Positions 32,981 to 41,832 of a DNA stretch of 48,481 bases are shown here, piece by piece. A program made the position numbers and the translations under genes. The DNA comes from Paracoccaceae bacterium (GTDB lineage Bacteria; Pseudomonadota; Alphaproteobacteria; Rhodobacterales; Rhodobacteraceae). The DNA lies in assembly GCA_024642725.1 (NCBI GenBank), contig JAHEAO010000021.1, forward strand, positions 1 to 48,481, written 5' to 3'. Each line of letters begins with the position of its first letter. The first letter of the stretch is position 1. The notes below the pieces were generated by a model that saw only the letters and a list, made by a program, of their open reading frames with translations, had not been told where the DNA came from and searched no databases.

Positions 32981-33921
32981 CTTTCCTTAACCTTGTTCAA
33001 CGCCTTCACGTAGATCGATGCCAAGCCAAAAACTGTCACGAAGAGGATGATCGCATAAGCCGAGGCATACCCCGTCCGCCACTTCTCGAAGGCTTCTCGC
33101 TTCAGATTGATCGAAGTGAGTTCCGTCGTTGAACCCGGCCCACCACCGGTGAGCTGTACGACAAGGTCGAACATCTTGAAGTTTTCGATGCCGCGAAACA
33201 GGACTGCGAGCATCAGAAACGGTAGGACCATGGGAATTGTGATCGTCCAGAACTGCCGCCATTTCGACGCCCGATCGATGGCAGCGGCCTCGTAAATGTA
33301 ATCCGGAATAGATCGTAATCCGGCAAGGCAGATGAGCATTACGAACGGCGTCCACATCCAGGTGTCAACGATAACGATTGCCCACGGCGCCAGTTTGACC
33401 GAGCCGATCATCTCGAAAGACGACGGGTCGACGCCGCTGAAAAACGCCACGACATAATTGAACAGGCCGATTTGGGGCTGGTACAGGAAGGTCCAGAAAT
33501 TGCCCACCACGGCTGGCGAAAGCATCATTGGCAGCACGATGATCGTTGTCCACAAGTCATTGCCCTTGAATTTCCTGTTGATCAGCCACGCCAGCGTGAA
33601 GCCGATGAGGACCTGGAAGAAAATCGTCCAGAACAGGAAATGCGCAGTCGCCTGCATCGTGATCCAGATGTCGCTGTCCGTCAGAATGCGCTGGTAATTC
33701 TGAAGGCCGATCCATTCGACCTCTCGGTTCCGGTTGGCCTTGAAATCCGTGAAGCTAAGGCGGATCGTCCAGATCAGCGGAAAGATGTTGACGGCGAGCA
33801 ATAGAAAGATCGTGGGCGCCACGAAGATCCAGGCGATAGCCCGGTCGCTCAAGCCACGTATCCGGCGCGCCATTTCTGGCGGCGTTGCCCCGGCCGCGCG
33901 CTGTATCGGTGATTGCGACAT
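32977..33921 (-). CDS. CUT1 ABC transporter permease (MalF-type)
   Basis: A 314-residue permease with six predicted helices. The EAA motif is YIYEAAAIDRASKWRQFWTI with TIPMVLPF. The family's tail motif LTGGGPGSTTELTSINL is also present, with N-terminal AWIFVAPTIFLLLAVNIFPL as the first helix. It starts at ATG 33921, 107 bases after the binding-protein gene, and overlaps the second permease by four bases. Confidence 0.9.
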   Translation of the reverse strand: MSQSPIQRAAGATPPEMARRIRGLSDRAIAWIFVAPTIFLLLAVNIFPLIWTIRLSFTDFKANRNREVEWIGLQNYQRILTDSDIWITMQATAHFLFWTIFFQVLIGFTLAWLINRKFKGNDLWTTIIVLPMMLSPAVVGNFWTFLYQPQIGLFNYVVAFFSGVDPSSFEMIGSVKLAPWAIVIVDTWMWTPFVMLICLAGLRSIPDYIYEAAAIDRASKWRQFWTITIPMVLPFLMLAVLFRGIENFKMFDLVVQLTGGGPGSTTELTSINLKREAFEKWRTGYASAYAIILFVTVFGLASIYVKALNKVKER

Positions 33922-33993
33922 TGTTCTGACCCGTCTGACTGGCTTAGGCTGCGCGGGCCAGGGCCCTGCCGCGGCCGCGCCGTGCGAGTGATT

Positions 33994-34018
33994 GGCTGCG
34001 GACGAAACGCCCGCAGCC
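33994..34018 (-). terminator. Hairpin between the binding-protein and permease genes
   Basis: Arms 33994-34001 (GGCTGCGG) and 34011-34018 are perfect inverted repeats with a 9-base loop, about 10 bases after the binding-protein stop. No U-tract follows. It probably stabilises the upstream message and attenuates the permease genes, like the hairpin after ibpA. Confidence 0.5.
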
Positions 34019-34028
34019 GGTCCTCACT

Positions 34029-35348
34029 TCAGAGCTTACCTTCGTCCTCGAACGTCTCCGTCCAGTCCTCGATCAAGAGATCAAGTGCTTCCTGAGCCGT
34101 GCCGACATCCGCAACGACATAGTCGTGTAGCCGTTTCTGCATCGCCAGAAGCAGTTCAGCGTAGACCGGTTCCTGCCAGAAGTCCTGCACGCCACCCATT
34201 GCTTCCAGGAAGTCTGCGGCAAATGGCTGGCTGTCCTTAAAGCCGGGGTCATTCAGCACCGAGTTGTGGCAGGAGTAGCCACCGAGCGACCACCATTTGG
34301 CCTGCACATCGGGTTGTGCAAACCACTTGATGTAGTCAAGCGCGGCGTCCTGATGTTCCGAGTAAGACACGACCGAGATACCTTGCCCGCCGAGCGTCGA
34401 CGCCGCCACATTTTGCGGCGGGTTTACGAAGAAGCCGATCTTGTCGCCGCCAACGTCCGGATCCTGGTAAAGCCCGGGGAAGAAGGCGAACCAGTTCATT
34501 GCCATGGCGACCTGCCCGGACTTGAAGGCATCCAGACCCTGTTCCATGTAGCTGTCAGTGTAGCCCGGAGGGGTCGCGGTCTTGTAGAATTCCTTGTAGA
34601 ACTCCAACGCCTCAACGGCCTCGGGCGAATTCACCGCACCGGCCATATCATACTCGCCCGGTGTGTTTTCATATTTGAAACCCCAGGCATAGAGAGCACC
34701 AGTGGCCCCCATCGTGATGCCTTCCGATCCACGCTCCGTGAAGATCGCGGCTCCGTAACGGGTTTGTCCGTCGATATCGCGTCCCTGGAAGAATTGCGCG
34801 ATCTGCAACAGTTCCTTCTGGGACTGCGGCTCGCGCAGGTCCTGCCCCGTGGCTTCCTTATAGGCGGCCTTGATGTCGTCGCGTTCGAACCAGTCCTTGC
34901 GATAGAACCAGCCGTTCGCGTCACCCATTGCCGGAAGTGCGTAGTAGTTCGGAGTGCCCTTCGGCCAGGTCGAATAGGCATAGACCGTCGCCGGGGCAAA
35001 ATCGTCCATACTGATAGAATTGGCGTCGAAGAAGTCGTTCAGCTTAACGTAGTGCCCGTTCTCTGCCCCGCCGCCGATCCACTGGCTATCGCCGATCAGC
35101 AAGTCGCAAAGCTTGCCGCCCGAGTTCAACTCATTCAGCATGCGGTCGGCGAAGTTCGGCCACGGCACAAATTCGAAGTGCATCGTGTTGCCGCTTTGCG
35201 CCTCATATTCCTTTGATAATTCAACAAGCGCGTTTGCAGGGTCCCAGGCGGCCCAGCACAGTGTCAAATCTTCGGCCCAGGCAGATGCCCCACCCAGCAG
35301 CACTGCCGACGACAGCGTCGAGGCAGCAATCGTTGTGAATTTTCTCAT
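34029..35348 (-). CDS. CUT1 ABC transporter substrate-binding protein
   Basis: A 439-residue MalE/UgpB-type periplasmic binding protein. Residues 1-24 are a signal peptide (MRKFTTIAASTLSSAVLLGG, cleavage after ASAWA). Features are LTLCWAAWDPANALVELSKE, FVPWPNFADRMLNELNSGG, GDSQWIGGGAENGHYVKLND and, toward the end, TLGGQGISVVSYSEHQDAAL. ATG 35348 follows GGGAGGAA; the upstream extension has no signal peptide. It is first in the transporter operon, whose last gene is a dihydroxyacetone-type kinase, so a short polyol or keto-sugar is the likely ligand. Confidence 0.88.
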   Translation of the reverse strand: MRKFTTIAASTLSSAVLLGGASAWAEDLTLCWAAWDPANALVELSKEYEAQSGNTMHFEFVPWPNFADRMLNELNSGGKLCDLLIGDSQWIGGGAENGHYVKLNDFFDANSISMDDFAPATVYAYSTWPKGTPNYYALPAMGDANGWFYRKDWFERDDIKAAYKEATGQDLREPQSQKELLQIAQFFQGRDIDGQTRYGAAIFTERGSEGITMGATGALYAWGFKYENTPGEYDMAGAVNSPEAVEALEFYKEFYKTATPPGYTDSYMEQGLDAFKSGQVAMAMNWFAFFPGLYQDPDVGGDKIGFFVNPPQNVAASTLGGQGISVVSYSEHQDAALDYIKWFAQPDVQAKWWSLGGYSCHNSVLNDPGFKDSQPFAADFLEAMGGVQDFWQEPVYAELLLAMQKRLHDYVVADVGTAQEALDLLIEDWTETFEDEGKL

Positions 35349-35740
35349 TGGTATTCCTCCCATGCACTCTTCCGGAATGCCCCAGACAGAATCGAATCGC
35401 TCCGGAGAATGCGTTGACGGTACGGCAGCGCCGCTTGTCCTGTAAAGAAATAAATGAGGAGCGCACCTCATTTCTAAATGTTGCCACAACTAGCTGAATA
35501 TGCTACATATTTCATTATGATGGGGCAAATTACATGCAGCACGACTGATTTTGCGCGACCGATCCGCCCCGCGCAGACTTTTCGTGTCGGCAATCGGAAG
35601 ATCAGATTTTATTCATGTAATTCAATATACTAACTTTCCGTCCTTCCGCCTGGTTCCGAAGAGGCTAGTGATTAGGCTAAGAGGGCGCAGTCAAGGAAAC
35701 TAGGAATCCGATGTACGCTCGTCAGAAAGTCCAGTCGTAG
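35349..35740. promoter_or_regulatory. Divergent promoter region of the CUT1 operon and its LacI regulator
   Basis: 392 bases without a gene. It holds a perfect 8-bp inverted repeat AAATGAGG / CCTCATTT with a 6-base spacer (35452-35473), about 105 bases before the binding-protein ATG, which is a candidate operator. The centre of the region (35480-35640) is AT-rich, as expected for back-to-back promoters. Confidence 0.5.
35452..35473. promoter_or_regulatory. 22-bp inverted repeat, candidate LacI operator
   Basis: AAATGAGG (35452-35459) and CCTCATTT (35466-35473) flank AGCGCA. Its position between the divergent LacI-family gene and the transporter operon suggests an operator, but its spacing is larger than in the compact CCGG-type site at 19972. 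Confidence 0.45.
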
Positions 35741-36778
35741 ATGGAAAAGCCGACAATCTATGACATTGCCAAGACCGCCGGCGTCAGCCTGGCGACGGTT
35801 GACCGGGTTCTGAACGCGCGGCCAGGTGTGCGCGAAGTCACGGTTCGCAAGGTCAATGCCGCAGTTTCGGAACTCGGTTATGTCCGCGACCTGACCGCCG
35901 CCAATCTGGCACGCAGAAGGCAGTACAGGTTTGTCTTCCTTCTTCCCGCTGGCGACAGCAAGTTTGTCGAGGCACTGCAAAATGCTCTGCTGGAATCCGA
36001 CCAGAATAATGCCATCGATCGAACCACGCTGAGGGCCCAGCGCATTCCTATGAACGACCCGTACAGCGCCGCCCGAGCCATCAATTTGCTCGATGTATCC
36101 GAGGTCGACGGGGTCGCGATCATGGCGCCCGAAACACCGCAGGTTCGCGATGCCGTTACACATCTGAAGGAAAACGGCATTCCGGTCGTAGCACTGGTAT
36201 CCGACCTCCCGAATACAGGACGTGATCACTTCGTTGGCATCAACAACGTGGCGGCCGGGCGTACTGCGGGCAATCTGCTCGGTCGCTTTATCGGGTCGTC
36301 GGGCGGCAGGATTGCCGTCATCGCCAATTCGCTCATTTCGCGGGATAGCCTTGAGCGCCGCCGGGGCTTCGACTCAATTCTGGTTGAGGAGTTCCCTGGC
36401 ACCATTCCGCTGCCCACCGTCGAGGGCTTTGGCGATGCAAGTCGGGTTGAAGAAGCGCTCGGTCGGATTGCCGAGCGAGAACCCGACCTTGCTGGGATCT
36501 ATTCTATCGACGCCGGGACTCAAGCTGTTCTTGATGGGGTCAGACGGGTTCGGGCAAGACGTAAACTCTCAGTCGTCGGACACGAGTTGACGACTTTCAC
36601 TCGCGGCGCCCTGCAGCGCGGGGAACTGGACGCTGTCATTAACCAAGACGTTGGCCACCTCGTCCGTAGCAGCCTGCGTCTCCTGCGTGCTAAATGTGAC
36701 GGCATTCCCACGATTGCGTCTCAAGAGCGTATCCGGATCGAGATAATTCTGCGGGACAACATGCCAGATTCTGGGTGA
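35741..36778 (+). CDS. LacI-family regulator of the CUT1/DhaK operon
   Basis: A 345-residue LacI/GalR regulator. The helix-turn-helix is TIYDIAKTAGVSLATVDRVL with hinge-side NARPGVREVTVRKVNAA. A Peripla_BP-type effector domain follows (GINNVAAGRTAGNLLGRFIG, RIAVIANSLISRDSLERRRG, LAGIYSIDAGTQAVLDGV, LDAVINQDVGHLVRSSL). It resembles the inositol-operon LacI (STVDRALNGR / ATVDRVLNAR), so both belong to one subfamily. It is divergent from the transporter operon, so control of that operon and itself is likely. ATG 35741 has only a weak ribosome site. Confidence 0.86.
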   Translation: MEKPTIYDIAKTAGVSLATVDRVLNARPGVREVTVRKVNAAVSELGYVRDLTAANLARRRQYRFVFLLPAGDSKFVEALQNALLESDQNNAIDRTTLRAQRIPMNDPYSAARAINLLDVSEVDGVAIMAPETPQVRDAVTHLKENGIPVVALVSDLPNTGRDHFVGINNVAAGRTAGNLLGRFIGSSGGRIAVIANSLISRDSLERRRGFDSILVEEFPGTIPLPTVEGFGDASRVEEALGRIAEREPDLAGIYSIDAGTQAVLDGVRRVRARRKLSVVGHELTTFTRGALQRGELDAVINQDVGHLVRSSLRLLRAKCDGIPTIASQERIRIEIILRDNMPDSG

Positions 36779-36949
36779 GCGGTTGGATCTTGGGATAGAT
36801 TTCAACCAGCAACACGACGGCGTTCGTCTTGGGTTTGACCGGGCTCGCAAGTGCTCAGGATTGCGCAGATCGCGATCCGGACAAGCGATGCCGCGACGTG
36901 AACAACTGTCACAGGTCGTGCAAGACCCCCAAAATCGGTCTTTGTCGGA

Positions 36950-38371
36950 CTAGATCAGAAGCGGCATCATCAATGTCGCCAGACTGAGAACCAAGAAGAA
37001 TCCTGCCATGTCTGTCACCGTCGTCAGCAATGGGCCACTCGCTACCGCAGGGTCCTGCCCCAACTTCTTGAGCAAGAGAGGAACGACTCCTCCGATAGAG
37101 ACCGCAATCACGGTATTGATTGCCAACGCGACACCAATCACGACACCCAGCCACGGGTTGCCCTTCCAGACCCAGGCGACAATTCCGATCAAGAGCCCGA
37201 GAGACAATCCGTTGATCACTCCAATCGAAACTTCCTTGAACCATACCCGCACCACGTCACGCGTACTGACAAGGCCAAGAGAGAGTTCTCTCATGGTGAC
37301 ACCGACAGCCTGATTTCCAGAACAACCGCTCATATCGGAAACCATCGGGAGAAAGACCGCGATGGCGATGACCGCGGCAAGCGTCTCTTCATAGACCGAG
37401 ATGACCGATGCCGCGATGATGTTCAGAACAATGTTCACCGAAAGCCAGGCGAGCCGCCGACGCGAACGAAACCACAATGGCATGGAGCGCAGTTCATCAC
37501 CGACGACACCCTGCAGCTTGAGGCTGTCGCTTTCGAGTTTTTCCATCGCCGCCGCATCCACGGCCGACCGTGAAACCACACCGACAAGTTCGCCGGTCGC
37601 CTCGATGACGGGCAAGCCGAGAAAGTTCTGTTCATCGAAGATGTCTTGGAGTTCGTCGAGCGTGGTGTCGACTGTAACTGTCAGCGGCACCGCCATGATG
37701 GTGGTAAGCTTCGAACTGCGCTGCGCTGTCAGCAGGCCGCGCAGCGAAACGACACCGATCGGTCGGCCGTCATCATCCAAGACATAGGGATGCTGGCCCC
37801 GATAGCGTTCGAAGTCCCGGTCTTCGTTTGCAAATTCTCGCAATACCGCGCCGACGGTTGCCGTATGCGGAAAGGAAAACGCCTCGGCAATCATCAGACC
37901 GCCCGCGGTTTCATCACCGTATTTCGTCAAACGGCGGACGTCGGCGGCGTCCTCTTCGTCCATTTCGGCCAGAATTGCATCGGCATCGACCGTTTCAAGC
38001 TCACCAATAAGGTCGGCCTGCAGGTCCGAATCCATTTCGTCGATGATCTCGGCTGCCCTGACGGTATCGAGGCGTTGGACAAGCTCTGTCGCGGCTGCAT
38101 GCGGCGCCTCTTCGATCAAGGCGGCAGCGAGTTCCGTGGGAACCATTTCCAGAAGAAGGTCTCGGTCTTCGGCGGAAAGTGCAAGCAGTTGCCGAAGGGC
38201 ACCACTGATCGGCAAACTCTCAATCAATTGGACCAGACGATCGGCATCCTTGGCGTCTACCGCCGTCTTCACGCGTTCGCGCATCGTGATGACGCCATCT
38301 TCCCGATCGCCGTCGGCATCCAATGTTGCCGTAGTACCGTCTTCTTGATTGCTGCCGGTTTCGTCGTTCAA
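36950..38371 (-). CDS. mgtE: Magnesium transporter MgtE
   Basis: A 473-residue Mg2+ channel/transporter of the inner membrane. The acidic MgtE_N superhelical domain is at about 40-150, and a tandem CBS pair at about 155-275 begins with GDETAGGLMI. Five transmembrane helices lie at about 300-473. The pore-region motif is VFLPMVSDMSGCSGNQAVGV, where the family usually has a Gly-Asn-x-Gly-x-Gln type loop, so this copy shows a variant (SGCSGNQ). The fourth-fifth helix signature DPAVASGPLLTTVTDMAGFF is intact. The start is ATG 38371. It is monocistronic, with no metal riboswitch recognised upstream. Confidence 0.93.
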   Translation of the reverse strand: MNDETGSNQEDGTTATLDADGDREDGVITMRERVKTAVDAKDADRLVQLIESLPISGALRQLLALSAEDRDLLLEMVPTELAAALIEEAPHAAATELVQRLDTVRAAEIIDEMDSDLQADLIGELETVDADAILAEMDEEDAADVRRLTKYGDETAGGLMIAEAFSFPHTATVGAVLREFANEDRDFERYRGQHPYVLDDDGRPIGVVSLRGLLTAQRSSKLTTIMAVPLTVTVDTTLDELQDIFDEQNFLGLPVIEATGELVGVVSRSAVDAAAMEKLESDSLKLQGVVGDELRSMPLWFRSRRRLAWLSVNIVLNIIAASVISVYEETLAAVIAIAVFLPMVSDMSGCSGNQAVGVTMRELSLGLVSTRDVVRVWFKEVSIGVINGLSLGLLIGIVAWVWKGNPWLGVVIGVALAINTVIAVSIGGVVPLLLKKLGQDPAVASGPLLTTVTDMAGFFLVLSLATLMMPLLI

Positions 38372-38595
38372 GATACCTACCCTTTTACGGAATGGCTCAG
38401 CTGCACATTGCAGGGTCGAACGGCGCGATTGGTTCGATGCCGTTTGATCTTGAAATGATTTCTACCACGCTGGCGACGATCCAACAGGATTCGTTACATA
38501 TCCAATGTCCTAACCGCGATGCGTGCTCTACATGGGCCGTACTAACGTCCCAGCCGGATCAACTGCGCGGCAGCACACCTGATCCACCCCAAAAT

Positions 38596-40887
38596 TCAGG
38601 CCCCGACGCAATCGGCAAAATATTGCACCACCCCGTCGGCCCCGACAATTTGCACCAAGCCATGAATGTCAGTTTCAAATCCAGGACACTCCTTTGCAAA
38701 CTCCCGGTTGAACTTCAGGTATTCTACGATCTTCCTGTTGAACACTTCGCCGGGGATCAGCAGCGGAATCCCCGGGGGATAGGGTGTTACCAAACTTGTT
38801 GTGATCCGGCCCTCCAATTCGTCGATCGGAACCCGCTCCGTCATCCGCTGTGCAATTTTTGCGTAGGCATCGCTGGGCTTCATGGCGGGCGTGTGGTCGC
38901 TCAGGTAGATATCGGTCGACAGGATCGCGACGTCGTATTTGGCATAAAGTGCGTGAACATGCTGGCACAGATCTCGAAGGCCCATTGACTCATAACGCGG
39001 ATGCTTGCCGCAGAATTCCGGCATCGTGCGCCACATTGGCTGGTTCTTGTCAAAATCGTCCTTGAATTGCTGCAACGCGGTAAGAAGCGAGTTCCAGCGA
39101 CCCTTGGTTATGCCGATCGTAAACATGATGAAGAAACTGTAGAGGCCCGTCTTTTCAACCACCACGCCGTGCTCGGCGAGATACTTGGTGACGATAGAGG
39201 CCGGAATGCCCGTGGGTTCAAACTGGCCGTCAAGGTTAAGACCGGGCGTTATGATCGTTGCCTTGATCGGGTCCAGCATGTTGAAGCCGGGCGCCATGTC
39301 GCCAAAACCATGCCATGCTTCCTTGTTATCGCCGGATTGGACGCCATCGGCGTCTGTCTTTTGCAGCTCCCACACCTTGGTGCGGCCGATGCCTTCCTCG
39401 CCGATGCCGTCCGGACCCCAGACTTGGAACCACCAGTCGTGCTCGCCATATTCGTCATCGACCTTGCGCATGGCGCGGCGGAAATCGAGAGCTTCGGCGA
39501 TACTTTCCTCGACGAGCGCAGCGCCGCCGGGAGGCTCCATCATCGCCGCTGCAACATCGCAACTGGCGATGATGCTGTATTGCGGACTCGTCGATGCGTG
39601 CATCAGATAGGCTTCGTTGAACAAGTGCCGGTCCAGCTTGGTTTCCTGCGAATCCTGAACCAAGACCTGGCTGGCCTGACTGATGCCTGCCAGAAGCTTG
39701 TGAATGGATTGGGTCACATATGTGACCACCTGCTTGGTCCGTTGACGTTTGCGACCCATCGCATGATACGATCCGTAAAACGGGTGAAATGTCGCATGTG
39801 GCAACCAGGCTTCGTCGAAATGGATGTTGTCGACATAGCCGTCCACGACCTCCTTGATCGCCTCGGTGTTGTAGAGCACGCCGTCATAGGTGGATTGAGT
39901 TAGCGTCAGGATGCGTGGTTTGACCTTTTCGGCATCGACGCCGTCCAGAAGAGGGTTGGCGCGGATCTTGGCCCTGATGGCCTCTATGCTGAACTCGGAT
40001 TTCTGAATCGGTCCTATGATCCCGTAGTGGTTTCGCGTTGGTTTAAGAAAGACCGGGATTGCGCCGGTCATAATGATGCTGTGCAGGATTGACTTGTGAC
40101 AGTTGCGGTCCACTACCACGACATCCCCCGGTGCGACGGTGTGATGCCAGACCATCTTGTTGCTGGTGCTCGTCCCATTGGTCACGAAGAAACAATGATC
40201 GGCGTTGAATATGCGGGCAGCGTTGCGCTCAGACGCGCCTATGGCCCCATTATGGTCAAGGAGTTGGCCAAGTTCTTCGACCGAATTGCAGACGTCGGCG
40301 CGCAGCATGTTCTCGCCATAGAACTGGTGGTACATCTGACCGATTGGGCTCTTCAGAAAGGCGACTCCGCCTGAATGACCCGGGCAATGCCACGAGTAAG
40401 AACCATCCTCGGCATAGTCGAGCAGGGCCTTGAAGAACGGGGGCTGGATGCCCTCCAGATAGCTCTTTGCCTCCCGGATAATGTGACGCGCGACGAATTC
40501 GGGCGTGTCTTCAAACATGTGAATGAAGCCGTGAAGTTCCCGCAAGATATCGTTGGGCAGGTGGCGGCTGGTCTTGGTTTCGCCGTAAACATAGATCGGC
40601 ACATCTGCGTTCTTCCAACGAACTTCCTCGATGAAGCTGCGCAGGTTGACAACGGCCGGGTCCAAATCCGGACCAGAACCGAATTCCTCGTCATCAATGG
40701 ATAGCAGGAAAGCGCTGGCCCGAGACTGCTGTTGCGCGAATTGCGACAAGTCGCCGTAACTTGTGACCCCCAAGACGCCAAAACCCTCGTTCTGAATAGC
40801 CTCGGCCAAGGCGCGAATGCCTGAGCCCGAGGAGTTTTCTGAACGAAAATCCTCGTCGATGATGACGATGGGGAAGTGAAACTTCAT
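38596..40887 (-). CDS. Orn/Lys/Arg decarboxylase (PLP fold type I)
   Basis: A 763-residue basic amino-acid decarboxylase of the long biodegradative type. The N-terminal receiver-like wing domain covers about 1-130. The PLP-binding major domain shows SWHCPGHSGGVAFLKSPIG, FVTNGTSTSNKMVWHHTVAP, DRNCHKSILHS, NIHFDEAWLPHATFHPFYGS and the Schiff-base K397 in TQSIHKLLAG. The C-terminal domain contains TPYPPGIPLLIPGEVF. The ATG at 40887 follows CGGGAGC; a frame extension to 41265 was rejected. It could make agmatine, cadaverine or putrescine, and the substrate cannot be told from the sequence read here. No antiporter gene is adjacent. Confidence 0.88.
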   Translation of the reverse strand: MKFHFPIVIIDEDFRSENSSGSGIRALAEAIQNEGFGVLGVTSYGDLSQFAQQQSRASAFLLSIDDEEFGSGPDLDPAVVNLRSFIEEVRWKNADVPIYVYGETKTSRHLPNDILRELHGFIHMFEDTPEFVARHIIREAKSYLEGIQPPFFKALLDYAEDGSYSWHCPGHSGGVAFLKSPIGQMYHQFYGENMLRADVCNSVEELGQLLDHNGAIGASERNAARIFNADHCFFVTNGTSTSNKMVWHHTVAPGDVVVVDRNCHKSILHSIIMTGAIPVFLKPTRNHYGIIGPIQKSEFSIEAIRAKIRANPLLDGVDAEKVKPRILTLTQSTYDGVLYNTEAIKEVVDGYVDNIHFDEAWLPHATFHPFYGSYHAMGRKRQRTKQVVTYVTQSIHKLLAGISQASQVLVQDSQETKLDRHLFNEAYLMHASTSPQYSIIASCDVAAAMMEPPGGAALVEESIAEALDFRRAMRKVDDEYGEHDWWFQVWGPDGIGEEGIGRTKVWELQKTDADGVQSGDNKEAWHGFGDMAPGFNMLDPIKATIITPGLNLDGQFEPTGIPASIVTKYLAEHGVVVEKTGLYSFFIMFTIGITKGRWNSLLTALQQFKDDFDKNQPMWRTMPEFCGKHPRYESMGLRDLCQHVHALYAKYDVAILSTDIYLSDHTPAMKPSDAYAKIAQRMTERVPIDELEGRITTSLVTPYPPGIPLLIPGEVFNRKIVEYLKFNREFAKECPGFETDIHGLVQIVGADGVVQYFADCVGA

Positions 40888-41397
40888 TGGACGCTCCCGA
40901 GGGAAAATGCAGATCAAGAAGGTCCTACATGACAGCAAATGCCGGCGACTGTCGAGCGGCACAACAGAGGGTCGGCAAATAAGACTTCGCTTTGAGACAG
41001 GACCAATACTGTCCCGTTCAAAAGCGTAGCAACTGCACTTTTGGTCTGGAAATTGGTCTACTGGCAGATGCGGCGTTCCGAGTTTGAGTGATCGCGCAGG
41101 GATGGATGGAAGGTGGCAAATCTCCGAAGAAATCGCACCCGTCCAAGGTGAGGTATCGTTGGCCATCGCCGCCGAAACCGCGGATCCGAGTCCGCCTCTT
41201 TCACAGGCGAGTGCGAGAAACGACAAAGAGCTTCCCGGCTGAGCGGTTGGTCTTTGGTTCGGCACCGACGCGGCAAGAGCGCTGGCTTGTGGTTATCACA
41301 GGAATCTTCGTTTCGGTTCCGCGATATCTCGGCCGGCTACGACTGGCAGTGTTCTCAAAGCAAACACCTTGGGCGAATTGCCTGAAAAGGAGCCCGG
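40888..41397. other. 510-base stretch without a recognised gene
   Basis: It lies between the decarboxylase start and the end of the glycan operon. The short frames here have no recognisable features. It should contain the decarboxylase promoter. No hairpin with a T-run was noticed. Confidence 0.4.
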
Positions 41398-41832
41398 CTA
41401 GTCCAGCAAGCCGATCTCACTACCATCAATGATGATCGCGAGGTTCCAGAAGCGGGCGAGTTGATCTTCCGCCGCGATGGCAGCGTCCGGATCGCTTGCT
41501 GGAACGCGTTCAACCCGGAATCCGTAGCGCTCCAGCCCACATGTATCGAGGCGACTTAAAATGATCGGAAAGACCCGGCGCTCTATCGCAGCTGATGCAA
41601 GGCGCAACGCGGCTTGGGCCGGCTCGGTCAAAGGCGCGCCAATTCGAACGCCGATGTAAGAAGGGGCGGCATCCTCGCGTTGCCAAAGTTCTGCCGCAGG
41701 TGGCAAGCCAGTGGACACCGGCAGAACCTGTCCCTGTTTGCGACGGGATTCACCGTCATGGATCAACGGGTCCAGATCTTCGGGCCCGGTAGTCGTGATC
41801 CGACCGAGGATTGCATACCAATTCATATCCAT
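41398..41832 (-). CDS. Hypothetical protein, last gene of the glycan operon
   Basis: An unrecognised 144-residue, soluble, probably cytoplasmic protein without signal peptide or membrane segment. It starts MDMNWYAILGRI and is rich in Ala, Arg and Leu. Its ATG overlaps the stop of the large glycosyltransferase gene (TAATG), so it is translationally coupled to it. A role in the same glycan pathway, or as a partner of the transferase, is inferred only from this coupling. Confidence 0.68.
   Translation of the reverse strand: MDMNWYAILGRITTTGPEDLDPLIHDGESRRKQGQVLPVSTGLPPAAELWQREDAAPSYIGVRIGAPLTEPAQAALRLASAAIERRVFPIILSRLDTCGLERYGFRVERVPASDPDAAIAAEDQLARFWNLAIIIDGSEIGLLD

Noticed and set aside
40888-41265. 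N-terminal extension of the decarboxylase frame
   Set aside because: Family homology and a good ribosome site both point to ATG 40887; the extension has no recognisable sequence.
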